This document shows positions 44,936 to 53,186 of a stretch of 64,000 bases of DNA, one piece after another; position 1 is the first letter of the stretch, and each line of letters opens with the position of its first letter. The DNA lies in contig JAXLWN010000033.1 of assembly GCA_046328475.1 (NCBI GenBank), positions 1 through 64,000 of the forward strand. Direction: 5' to 3'. The DNA is from CADCWN01 sp046328475. Its GTDB lineage: Bacteria > Chloroflexota > Chloroflexia > Thermomicrobiales > CADCWN01. Under the pieces are notes generated by a model. The model had not been told where the DNA came from, did no database searches, and worked only from the letters and a program-made list of their open reading frames with translations. The position numbers and the translations under genes are program-made.

Positions 44936-46445
44936 TGTCGTCCTCCGGCCGCGCTGGGCCACGGCCGGGAGTCATCGCAGCGGTCATCGGAGCGAGCGGT
45001 CGCGCCACGCCCGTCAGGATCGCCTCGGCACTGGCGAAGGTCTCTGCAACATCGATGCCACTGTCGCTGATGCGGAACTCGCGGATGGACCGGTCGGCGG
45101 CGCGCTCGCGCGCCTTGAGCACAGTCACCAGCCGATAGAGCTGCGAGTTCAGTTCCACCGTGCGCAGGAAGAGGATGGTGTCGAAGAGGGCGGCCAGGCC
45201 GTCGATCGGCAGCCGGACCTCGGGCCCGAAGAACTGCGGCAATTCCAGCGTGACCACCGTGGTCACGCCGCGCCGTCGCAACTCGCCCAAGAGCCCGGAG
45301 AGGAAGAGCGGGAAGCGCTCCGGGGGGACCAGATGGCGGAGGACATCGATCCCGTCGATCACCAGGCGACGTGCACCGATGCGCTCGATCTCGGCCAGCA
45401 GTCGCTCGGCAATCGCGTCGATCGGCTGCTCGCGCGGCGGCTCCCAGAGGATCGACAGCCGCCCGGCCGCGTCCTCGGAGCGCAACTTCAGGCCAATATT
45501 CTCGGCGGCGGCGAGGAGTCGCCCAGGGGCCTCCTGGCAACCGCACAAGACGCCTGGATCGCCTATTTCGGCACCGGAATAGAGAAATTGCAGGCCGAGC
45601 AGGGTCTTGCCGGTGCCGGGGGCACCGAAGATGAGGGTGTTAGAACCGAGCAGCGCGCCGCCCGCCAGCATCTCGTCCAGGCGCGGCACACCGAAGGGGA
45701 GGATGGTGGCCTGCGCCGCCGGATCGCCGGGCGCCAGGGGATCGTACAGCTCCTCGGTGCGCGGGTAGACGACGACGCCATCACTGCCGATGCGATAGCT
45801 GTGCAGGCCTTCCAGGAAGGAGCTGCCGCGCAACTTCCGCACCCGCAAGACGCGGTCACCGCGCCCATCTGTGCGCGCGGTGCTTAAAGACAGCACGCCG
45901 TCGACCATGGTGTGGAGCGGGGTGTCGGCCGCCTCGTTCGGGCGACCCAGGAGGATCGCCGTGCTGCCGAGCGCTTCCAGGGTGAGTTGCAATTCCGCCA
46001 GGAAGCGCCCGAGGCTCAGGCCGGTCGGGGCGGCTTCGGCGGCGGTGTTGAGCCCATCGATGACGAGCAGCGTCACCCGACGCTCGCGGATGCTGGCGCG
46101 GACCAGGGTGAGGAACCCTCCCAGCCCCTCATGCTCCAACGCCTGCAAGCCGCTCAGATATTGCAGACCTGCCCCGACCGCCGCATCGTCGTAGAATGCG
46201 AGTGGGCGCATGAAGCTGAGCATGCGCGCGTGCGGCTCGGTGAGGAGCGTGAGGAAGAGCGCCCGCCCGCCAGCGGCGACGTGGTTGAAACAGAGTTGGT
46301 TGCCCAGGATGGTCTTGCCCGCGCCGGGCAAACCTTCCACCAGGTAGATCCCGCCACGCGGGAAACCGCCTTCGAGAACCGCATCCAGTCCGGGGACATT
46401 GGTCGGCACACGCGGAAACGGCATGGATTGAGGGCTACCGCTCAT
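44910..46445 (-). CDS. KaiC-like double RecA-domain ATPase
   Basis: A 511-residue protein with two KaiC/RadA-like ATPase domains. Domain 1: VPGLDAVLEGGFPRGGIYLV, Walker A GLPGAGKT (K44), Walker B VTLLVIDGLNT. Domain 2: GVPRLDEMLAGGALLGSNTL, Walker A GAPGTGKT (K280), RRLVIDGIDVL. The catalytic glutamate pair after Walker A is only partly kept (LLTEPH; CQEAP). Not a cyanobacterial clock protein: there is no KaiA or KaiB and no obvious phosphorylation Ser/Thr pair. The overlapping receiver gene suggests it takes part in phosphorelay-linked signalling. The ATG at 46445 has GGAG. Confidence 0.85.
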   Translation of the reverse strand: MSGSPQSMPFPRVPTNVPGLDAVLEGGFPRGGIYLVEGLPGAGKTILGNQLCFNHVAAGGRALFLTLLTEPHARMLSFMRPLAFYDDAAVGAGLQYLSGLQALEHEGLGGFLTLVRASIRERRVTLLVIDGLNTAAEAAPTGLSLGRFLAELQLTLEALGSTAILLGRPNEAADTPLHTMVDGVLSLSTARTDGRGDRVLRVRKLRGSSFLEGLHSYRIGSDGVVVYPRTEELYDPLAPGDPAAQATILPFGVPRLDEMLAGGALLGSNTLIFGAPGTGKTLLGLQFLYSGAEIGDPGVLCGCQEAPGRLLAAAENIGLKLRSEDAAGRLSILWEPPREQPIDAIAERLLAEIERIGARRLVIDGIDVLRHLVPPERFPLFLSGLLGELRRRGVTTVVTLELPQFFGPEVRLPIDGLAALFDTILFLRTVELNSQLYRLVTVLKARERAADRSIREFRISDSGIDVAETFASAEAILTGVARPLAPMTAAMTPGRGPARPEDDNVATTPRR

Positions 46446-46577
46446 CGGAACTCCGCGCTACGATTCATCCGATACCGATCGCGGCGAAGGTAGCACATAG
46501 CTGCGCCTCGTCGCAAAATGGCGCAGGCGAGCAAAGAGCGTGCCAAGTTGCAACCGCACCCAGCAGGAGGAGCAGAG

Positions 46578-46859
46578 ATGGAGAGGAATGAGCCGCTGCC
46601 GCTGTATCTGGTGACGCATCGCGGCGATCTGGCGGTGAACGCGAACGAGGTCGTCGCCTCGCGGGCGGTCCAGGGCCGCGCGGAGGGGCCAGTCGCGGAA
46701 ACGCTCTTGGAGATGACGCACCACCAGGCCGAGCACCTGGGACGGATGGTGAACGTGCTCGGCGTCGCGCCCGCGCCCGCTGGCGATTTCCGCGCCGACA
46801 ACGGCACGGTCGTGCATGTCGCCGACGACGGTTCCTGGCACCGGCCGCACGCGGAGTGA
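46578..46859 (+). CDS. Small hypothetical protein
   Basis: A 93-residue protein with no recognised family. It reads MERNEPLPLYLVTHRGDLAV at the start; the middle is helical (LEMTHHQAEHLGRMVNVLGV) and the end is FRADNGTVVHVADDGSWHRP. GGAGGAG lies 7 bases before the ATG at 46578. It is divergent from the KaiC-like gene. A GTAGAGC heptamer foldback starts 5 bases after its stop codon. Confidence 0.6.
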   Translation: MERNEPLPLYLVTHRGDLAVNANEVVASRAVQGRAEGPVAETLLEMTHHQAEHLGRMVNVLGVAPAPAGDFRADNGTVVHVADDGSWHRPHAE

Positions 46860-46863
46860 CGAG

Positions 46864-46918
46864 AAGCGTAGAGCGTAGAGCGTGGAGCGTGGGACGTTCA
46901 TCGCTCTACGCTCTACGT
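46864..46918. repeat. GTAGAGC heptamer foldback
   Basis: Left arm 46864-46891 (GCGTAGA units), about 10-base loop, right arm 46902-46918 (CGCTCTACGCTCTACG). Between convergent genes. Confidence 0.9.
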
Positions 46919-46920
46919 CG

Positions 46921-48002
46921 TCACGACCGCGATTTGCGGAAGCCCGCCGCTTCGGCGTCCGCTTCGCTGGCGAAGCAGGCTTCCGCTTTGGTGCGCTCGT
47001 AGTTGTTGCTATCCGGGGTGTGGAAGATCAGCAGGCCGTTCCGGTTGATGTTGCCCTTGATCGGGTGGCTGGCCGGGCACTGGCCGTCGGTTGGCACAGC
47101 GGCGTTGGCGTGCTGGAGACCTTGCGCCCTGAAGAGATCGACGCTCTTGCGGCGTCGGCGATGTACTGGTCGAGATCGCTGTTTCGGTCGCGCCCACTCG
47201 CTTGTAATCGCGCGCTTTCTGAAGTTCTATCGACTTTCTGGCGTTTCTTGACGTAGCCATTCGTGACGATACGCTGAAAAGAAATGCCGTGTCGTGCCGC
47301 AGTTCTTCCGTGCTTCTGGGCACTCAATGCGGGCCGCTTCGCGTACACTTGAAAATCGGCGCTACGACCGCGATTTACCCTTCGGCGCCGCGGCGAGCAG
47401 GCTCTGCGCTCGTAGTTGTTGCTGTCGGCCGTTCCGATGTTGCCTCGGTGGCTGGCCGGGCAGCCGTCAGCGTTGGCGTAGAACTCGGCCCCGGCGCTTC
47501 CATGGCTTCCTCGTCGGTGAGGTTCCACCGCCTGGTGCCGGCGCAGCGGGGGGCGGCGTCCTCCGTGGCGGGGGCAGCTTCTTCGGCCACGGCTTCGGCG
47601 GGCGGCCGGATCGCTGGCAGCTACGGCTCTGGTGCGGCGGTTTCCAGGCTGGTGCGGCAGCGGGTTCCTCGGCAGGCGGGGCTGCCGGGGCGCTCGGCGT
47701 CTTGAGGGTGATCGGCGCATCGTCGTCCTGCGCGGGCGCGCTGGCCAGGGCGCGGGGCGGAGGAGGATCGCGTCGTCGCGGCGCGGCGGCGCGGGGGGTG
47801 GCGGGGGCGGCGCGTAGGCCGGTTCGTCCTCGCGCGAGCGCAGGTAGAAGGCGAGCGCCCCGCCGACGATCGCGCCGAGCCCCAGGCCGCCGAGCAGCTT
47901 CAGCCAACCGCCGCCGGATCGCTGCGGACGCCGTAACCGCTCCTGAATACGCGCCATCTGCTCTTCGAGTTGTTGCACCACCGGATTGTCTCCCTGCGCC
48001 AT
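46921..48002 (-). pseudogene. Membrane-anchored protein with sunset domains, frameshifted
   Basis: N-terminus: a helix (VVQQLEEQMARIQERLR), one membrane pass (LLGGLGLGAIVGGALAFYL) and a Pro/Ala linker. The C-terminal 55 residues, in another frame, read GQCPASHPIKGNINRNGLLI and FHTPDSNNYERTKAEACFAS, then EADAEAAGFRKSR and TGA at 46921. This is a complete sunset domain (CP...IKGNI...H.P....Y..T..E.CF.....A...GFR..). A degenerate partial second copy (CPASHRGNIGTADSNNYERR) lies at about 47400-47480. Several frame changes separate the parts. Sunset domains are extracellular and of unknown ligand. Confidence 0.65.
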
Positions 48003-48015
48003 GATCCCTCCTTAC

Positions 48016-48121
48016 GGAATGGAGAATTGAGAATGAAGAATTGAGAAATGGGCCGGTGCCAGACGAGGATCTGCGCTTACTTCCGACTCTTTCTTCATTC
48101 TCAATTCTCAATTCTCAATTC
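48016..48121. repeat. GAATTGA heptamer foldback
   Basis: Arm 48016-48050 (GAATTGA/GAATGAA units) and inverted arm 48091-48121 (CAATTCT units), with about 40 bases between. The right arm supplies the TGA of the FAD-oxidoreductase gene. Confidence 0.9.
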
Positions 48122-49356
48122 GTCGCCACCGATGGTCGGCTCGCGCGCAGCGGCGCGAGTTGGGTTGGGGTTTCGCCGCTGGTGGCGGCTTCGGCCAGCA
48201 GTTGCCCGATGCGCGGGCCGTAGGGCATGCCGTGGCCGCAGAAGCCGCCGGCGAACCAGCCGCGCGCGAGGCCGGGGATGCGATCGGCGACCGGCAGGTA
48301 GTCCGGGGTGAAGGCCATCAGCCCGGCCCAGCGCCGCTCGATCTTCAAGCCGTCGAGTTGCGGGAAGAGGCGCGGGAAGAGGCCGGCAAGCGGCTCCTGC
48401 ACCTCGTCCGTCGGCACCATCTCGCGCACGTTAACATCCTGCCCTGCTGCCACGGCGCGATAGCCGCCGAGCACGACCGAGCCGTCCACCGTCTGCTGCC
48501 AGTATTCGCCGGTCGGCGTTGCGGCAACCCCGACGCTGGTGTTGAAGGTCGGCGGGAGCGGGGCGTAGGAGAGGACCTGGCCGCGCACCGGCTTGATCAC
48601 CCCGCTGACCGATGGGACCAGTTCATCGCTCCAGGCGTTGACCGCCACGATGACCGAATGTGCACGAACTGTGCCGGAATTGGTCGCGATCAGCGTGTCG
48701 TCGCCGTCGGCCGTCAGCCCCTGCACGTCGGCGAGGCAGAGCCGCGCGCCGTGCCGCCGCGCCGCTGCGGCGACCCCCGCCAGGTAGCGCGAGGAGTGGA
48801 GTCGCGCGCCGTCGGGGAAGTACATGCCGCCGACGATCTCGGGACCGAGCGGCGTCAGGATGTGCTCGCGCAAAGCCTGGCGGTCGAGCGCGATGGCGAC
48901 GTCCCCTTCCGGGTTCGGCCGCCCCATCGACTTCGCCATCGTCGCTTCGTCGAGCCAGAGGTGGATCGAGCCGACCACTTTGTAGTGGCAGTCGATCCCC
49001 TCGGCCTCGATCACGCCGGGCACGAGGTTGCGCCCTTCCTGCGAGATGCGCCAGATCGCCAGGGCGTCGGCCTCGCCGACCCGCGCGGCGGTGGCGGCGA
49101 AGCCGTCGGCCAACCCGGCGCGGAGCAGGCCGCCGTTGCGCCCGGTCGCGCCCCAGCTGATGGCCGAGCGCTCGATCAGGGTCGGCTGCATCCCGGCTTT
49201 CGCCAGCCAGTAGGCGGTCCAGACGCCGAGCATGCCGCCCCCGACGACCACCACCTCGCTCGTCGCGGGCAGATCGTCGCTCGGGATCGGTGGCGGCGCG
49301 GTGGCGTGCCAGTAGGAACGGGGTTGATCGGCGGGCAGGTGGGTGGCGGTGGTCAT
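48115..49356 (-). CDS. FAD-dependent amine/amino-acid oxidoreductase (DAO family)
   Basis: A 413-residue flavoenzyme of the D-amino-acid-oxidase/glycine-oxidase fold. FAD dinucleotide motif EVVVVGGGMLGVWTAYWLAK near residue 34, ERSAISWGATGRNGGLLRAG near 62, NAWSDELVPSV near 240 and PVADRIPGLARGWFAGGFCG near 370. These enzymes oxidise secondary amines or amino acids such as sarcosine, glycine or gamma-glutamylputrescine; the substrate here is unknown. The ATG at 49356 has AGGAGG. The stop codon lies within a GAATTGA array. Confidence 0.85.
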   Translation of the reverse strand: MTTATHLPADQPRSYWHATAPPPIPSDDLPATSEVVVVGGGMLGVWTAYWLAKAGMQPTLIERSAISWGATGRNGGLLRAGLADGFAATAARVGEADALAIWRISQEGRNLVPGVIEAEGIDCHYKVVGSIHLWLDEATMAKSMGRPNPEGDVAIALDRQALREHILTPLGPEIVGGMYFPDGARLHSSRYLAGVAAAARRHGARLCLADVQGLTADGDDTLIATNSGTVRAHSVIVAVNAWSDELVPSVSGVIKPVRGQVLSYAPLPPTFNTSVGVAATPTGEYWQQTVDGSVVLGGYRAVAAGQDVNVREMVPTDEVQEPLAGLFPRLFPQLDGLKIERRWAGLMAFTPDYLPVADRIPGLARGWFAGGFCGHGMPYGPRIGQLLAEAATSGETPTQLAPLRASRPSVATN

Positions 49357-49372
49357 TGTTCCTCCTGTGGAG

Positions 49373-49478
49373 TCGTAAGTCGTAAGTCGTAAGTCGTAAG
49401 AGGGTTACAAGCGGCGCAGTGCTGTACATGCAGCCATCAGCCTCAAGCAAGATTCTTACGACTTACGACTTACGCCTA
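49373..49478. repeat. GTCGTAA heptamer foldback
   Basis: Arm 49373-49405 (GTCGTAA units), about 46-base loop, inverted arm 49452-49478 (TTACGAC units). The right arm provides the last codons and TAA of serC. Confidence 0.9.
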
Positions 49479-50548
49479 AATGCTTCCATAAACGCCGCCA
49501 ATGCGGCGCAGCCCTCTTCGGACATGGCATTGTAGATCGAGGCGCGGATGCCGCCGACGGAGCGGTGACCGGCGAGGCCGATCAGGCCGCTGGCGGTGGC
49601 GGCTTTGACGAAGGCTTTTTCGTCGGCTTCGGTCGGCAGGCGGAAGGTGACGTTCATCTGCGAGCGGCTGGCGGGTTCGGCGTGGCCGCGATAGTAGCCG
49701 TCGCTGCGGTCGATGGCGTCGTAGAGGAGAGCGGCTTTGCGCACGTTGCGCTCGCCGATGGCCACGAGGCCGCCCTCGGACTCGATCCAGCGGAGGGTGA
49801 GGTTGAGCAGGTAGACGCCGAAGGTCGGCGGGGTGTGGTAGAGCGAGTGGGCTTTGGCGTGCGTGACGTAGCGCAGGATCGAGGGGATCGTCGTGGGGGC
49901 CTGGTCGAGCCAGGCGGTGCGGGCGATCACCACGATCGTGCCGGAGGGGCCGAGGTTTTTCTGTGCCCCGGCGTAGATCAGGGCGAAGCGGGAGGCGTCG
50001 AGCGGGCGCGAGAGGATGTCGCTGCTCATGTCGGCGACGAGCGGGCGGTCGCTCACGTCAGGAATCTCGTGCCACTGGGTGCCGTGGATCGTCTCGTTGG
50101 TGGTGAGGTGGACGTAGGCGGCGTTGTCGCTGAACGAGAGTTCGTCGCGGCGCGGCGTGCGGCGATAGCCCTCCGCGCCGGTGCTCCCGGCGACGCGCAC
50201 CTCGCCGAGCAGCCCCGCCTCGGCGATGGCCTTCTCCGACCAGGAGCCGGTGAGGATGTAGTCGCCGACGGTGCCGGGGACGAGGAAGTTCATCGGCAGC
50301 ATCGCGAACTGGAGGCTGGCCCCGCCCTGGAGGAAGAGGACGCTGTAGTCGTCGCCGAGGCCGAGCAGCCGCTTGAGGGTCGCCTGGGCTTCGGCGTTGA
50401 TCGCCTCGTACTCGGGGGCGCGGTGGCTCGCTTCGAGGATCGAGATGCCGGTGCCGTGGTAATCGAGCAGTTCGGCCTGGGCCTCGCGCAGCACCGCCTG
50501 GGGCATGATCGCGGGGCCGGCGTTGAAGTTGTGGATCGTGGTTGCCAT
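49463..50548 (-). CDS. serC: Phosphoserine aminotransferase
   Basis: A 361-residue class V PLP aminotransferase that converts 3-phosphohydroxypyruvate to phosphoserine in serine synthesis. HNFNAGPAIMPQAVLREAQA at the N-terminus, VLFLQGGASLQFAMLPMNFL near 70, VADMSSDILSRPLD near 165, and the PLP-Lys motif IYAGAQKNLGPSG near 190. It ends near the standard NAMSEEGCAALAAFMEAF; the last residues RRKS and TAA come from the GTCGTAA array. AAGGA lies upstream of the ATG at 50548. Confidence 0.95.
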   Translation of the reverse strand: MATTIHNFNAGPAIMPQAVLREAQAELLDYHGTGISILEASHRAPEYEAINAEAQATLKRLLGLGDDYSVLFLQGGASLQFAMLPMNFLVPGTVGDYILTGSWSEKAIAEAGLLGEVRVAGSTGAEGYRRTPRRDELSFSDNAAYVHLTTNETIHGTQWHEIPDVSDRPLVADMSSDILSRPLDASRFALIYAGAQKNLGPSGTIVVIARTAWLDQAPTTIPSILRYVTHAKAHSLYHTPPTFGVYLLNLTLRWIESEGGLVAIGERNVRKAALLYDAIDRSDGYYRGHAEPASRSQMNVTFRLPTEADEKAFVKAATASGLIGLAGHRSVGGIRASIYNAMSEEGCAALAAFMEAFRRKS

Positions 50549-50946
50549 GTGGTTCCTTGGGGCGAGGGTCGTCGGTCGTCAGTCGTCAGTCGTCGGTCGT
50601 CAGTGGGTCAGCGCGGAGAATTACCGGGCGAAAGTATAGGCGATGTGGAGCAGGGCTCTGTTCCTGTGCGCGTTTCCTGGGATGGTCGCCACCGGGCGAA
50701 ATGCCCAAGGCGTTGGTCGGGCTGCATAATGCGCCGGGGTTGGGGGCACGCGTACAATGGTGGCAGATGGGATGGGGCAACGGACCCCGCAATCCTCGCC
50801 GCCCGCGCTGACCGCCGACGCGGTCAGGCGGCTCCCGGTGGGGTTTCCGTTGGTGCTGCGCAAAGCGAAGAGGGCGGAGCAAGCGGTGTCGCTGCGCGGC
50901 AGCACGCGCGCTGTTTGCGTGGGCCGGGAAGGCGCGGGGGTCGGGG
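50549..50946. repeat. GTCGTCA heptamer array and non-coding gap
   Basis: GTCGTCG/GTCGTCA units fill 50568-50604, just upstream of serC. The remaining 340 bases to the DMT transporter contain no supportable gene; they should hold the divergent promoters. Confidence 0.8.
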
Positions 50947-51924
50947 ATGGCGAATCGCGCGCTGGCGGTGGGGACGGGCGCGGCGGTGCCGGGCCGGGGA
51001 CTTGTCGCCTATCTGCTGCTCGCCTGCACGGTGACGTTGTTCGGGGGATCGTTCGTGGCGGCGCGGTCGCTGCTCGCGCCGTCCGATCCGGCAGCGACGC
51101 GCCTGACGCCGCTGGTGCTGGCGGCGACGCGGTTCGGGGTGGCGGGGCTGGTCTTCGTGCCGATCCTGATCGGGCGCTGGGCGCGGCGGGCGCGATTGGG
51201 CACGCCCGGCGCGCGGCTGTCGCGCGGCGATCTGCTCGGGATCGCCTTCCTGGGGCAGATCGGCATCTCCTTCTTCTTCTGGATCCAGTACATCGGCGTG
51301 CAACTGACCAACGCCGGAATCTCCGCGATCCTGACGGTCGGGCTGACGCCGCTGATGACAGCGGCGTTCGCCACCTGGTGGCTCGGCGAGCCGTTCCGAC
51401 GCAGCTACGCCGTCGCCTTCGCGCTCGGCTTCGCGGGGACCGCGATTGTCGCGGCGCAGGGGGGCGCGGGTCTCTCGTTCGGCTTCTCGCGCGACTTCGC
51501 AGTCGGCGCGGTCTGCCTGATCGTCAACGCCGCCTGCTTCGCGGTCTACTCCACCCTCATCCGCGACCTGCGGGCGCGCATCGACCCGCTGACGATGACC
51601 GCCGGGGTGAACATCACCGGGGCGCTGGGGTTGCTCCTGCTCGTCGCGCTGCTCGACGACTGGCGGACGGTCGGCACGCTGGCCGCGAATCAGTGGCTGG
51701 CGGTCGGCTACCTGGCGCTCGGCTGCTCGGTGATCGCCTTCTTCGGGCTGATCTTCGCCCTCTCCAAGCTGGAGGCGGGCCGGGTCTCGGTCTGGAACTA
51801 CCTGGAACCGCCGATCGCCCTCCTCTTCGGCGTCCTCCTGCTCGGCGAGCCGCTCGGCATCCCGAGCCTGCTGGGCGGGGCGATGATCGGGGCGGCGGTG
51901 TGGGTGGTGAGTCGGGGCGAGTAG
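50947..51924 (+). CDS. EamA/DMT family transporter
   Basis: A 325-residue membrane protein with ten predicted helices in two EamA repeats: AYLLLACTVTLFGGSFVAAR, LAATRFGVAGLVFVPILIGR, LLGIAFLGQIGISFFFWIQY, LGFAGTAIVAAQGG, AVGAVCLIVNAACFAVYSTL, and SVWNYLEPPIALLFGVLLLG, the conserved EPP-type motif. It is probably an exporter of amino acids or metabolites. The ATG at 50947 has only a weak GGGG upstream; the start could be later. The stop TAG merges with a GTCAGGAGTC array. Confidence 0.85.
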   Translation: MANRALAVGTGAAVPGRGLVAYLLLACTVTLFGGSFVAARSLLAPSDPAATRLTPLVLAATRFGVAGLVFVPILIGRWARRARLGTPGARLSRGDLLGIAFLGQIGISFFFWIQYIGVQLTNAGISAILTVGLTPLMTAAFATWWLGEPFRRSYAVAFALGFAGTAIVAAQGGAGLSFGFSRDFAVGAVCLIVNAACFAVYSTLIRDLRARIDPLTMTAGVNITGALGLLLLVALLDDWRTVGTLAANQWLAVGYLALGCSVIAFFGLIFALSKLEAGRVSVWNYLEPPIALLFGVLLLGEPLGIPSLLGGAMIGAAVWVVSRGE

Positions 51925-52003
51925 TCAGGAGTCGGCGGTCAGAGGTCAGAATAGACGTACCCATCTGAGATTCTCACGACTCACGACTCACGACTCACGA
52001 CTA
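51921..52003. repeat. GTCAGAG-type and CACGACT arrays
   Basis: AGTCAGGAGTCGGCGGTCAG at 51922-51948, then CACGACT units at 51974-52003. The second array ends 13 bases before the LysE-family start codon. Confidence 0.8.
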
Positions 52004-52016
52004 CTGGAGCGCAGCG

Positions 52017-52643
52017 ATGGACATCCTCTTCCTCTCGGCGTTCGGGCTGGGGATCGCGTTCAGCGCGCCGCCGGGGGCGATCACGGCGGAGGCGCTGCGG
52101 CGGGGGCTGGCGCGTGGGTTTCGCCCGGCGCTGCTGCTGGAGTTGGGGTCGCTGATCGGCGATGCGGCCTGGGCGGCGCTGGCGCTGGCCGGGGCGGCGA
52201 TTGTTGTGCAGAACCGGGCGATTCAGATCGTGCTCGGCGCGGCGGGGGTCTTTTTCCTGCTGCGGCTGGCCTGGGGGGCGCTGCGCGCCGGGTGGGAGGG
52301 TCGCGCGCCGCAGGCGAGGGCGGGGCTGCGCGGCGGGGATTTCGGTGCCGGGGCGGTGTTGTCGCTGGCGAATCCGTGGGCCATCGCCTTCTGGTTGGGG
52401 ATGGGCGGGGTGCTGACCGGCCTGGGCGTGGCCGAGCCGCGCCCGTCCGATTACGGCATTTTCTTCGCCGGATTCATGTTCGGCGCGGCGATCTGGTGCT
52501 TCCTGATCGCCGGGCTGATCGGCTGGGGCCGCCGCTTCGTCACGCCCGGCTTCTTCCGCGCGGTCAACCTGCTCTGCGGCCTGGCGCTCGGGTATTTCGG
52601 TCTGCGATTGGGCGTGGCGGTGATCGGGTTGGTGGCTGGGTGA
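52017..52643 (+). CDS. LysE/RhtB family exporter
   Basis: A 208-residue membrane protein with six predicted helices. The N-terminal FLSAFGLGIAFSAPPGAITA contains the PPG motif typical of LysE/RhtB amino-acid exporters; LLLELGSLIGDAAWAALALA and LSLANPWAIAFWLGMGGVL (with the NP motif) follow. The ATG at 52017 has GGAG. It follows the EamA gene in the same direction, separated by arrays; both may be amino-acid exporters. Confidence 0.85.
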   Translation: MDILFLSAFGLGIAFSAPPGAITAEALRRGLARGFRPALLLELGSLIGDAAWAALALAGAAIVVQNRAIQIVLGAAGVFFLLRLAWGALRAGWEGRAPQARAGLRGGDFGAGAVLSLANPWAIAFWLGMGGVLTGLGVAEPRPSDYGIFFAGFMFGAAIWCFLIAGLIGWGRRFVTPGFFRAVNLLCGLALGYFGLRLGVAVIGLVAG

Positions 52644-53186
52644 TGGGGGCAGGGCAGAGGCATGGGTGGTTGGGAACGGTGCATCGGCGGTTGAAACCGC
52701 GCCTGGGGGCCTGCGGGCCACGAAACCCGCCTACGCGGGTAGGAATCATCGGGATCGCAGGAAGTTGCCACCCGGCGGTCGTAGCACCACGAGATTGACG
52801 GCCAGCGAGCCGTGCTGTATTCTGCGTCGGCGGCTCACTCTGGAGCTGCTACCCTCTTCATCTCGCGCACTGCGCGCCAATAACTCCACCTCATCGTAAT
52901 CACCACCTTTATGCACCGCCTTTGCCGGTGCGGCAGTCCTCGTCATTTGCCCATATCTGGCATACCCATGCCAACTTCGTGGTGCCGATGCACGCGATTC
53001 GGCTAACCCTGCATCCCGCGTTTCCAACCGGTGTTCCCCCGTAGTATGCGCTTCGCTGGCGACGATCCACGGTCAGGATTGGCTGCGGATCGCGAGCCGT
53101 TGCCGATTCGCGAAAGGGGAATGGATCAACCTTGCACCGGGCAGATCGGTGGCGACGATCTGCGCCGAGAAGATGAGCCACACACG
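52644..53186. repeat. Dispersed repeat and non-coding gap
   Basis: GGTTGAAACCGCGCCTGGGG then CACGAAACCCGCCTACGCGG (52690-52745), same family as 43605-43676. The rest of the gap, to the first AAA gene, shows nothing recognisable. Confidence 0.7.

Noticed and set aside
44910..46445. Circadian clock KaiC
   Set aside because: No KaiA or KaiB, no phosphorylation pair at the end of domain 2, and the partner is a receiver protein; called KaiC-like only.
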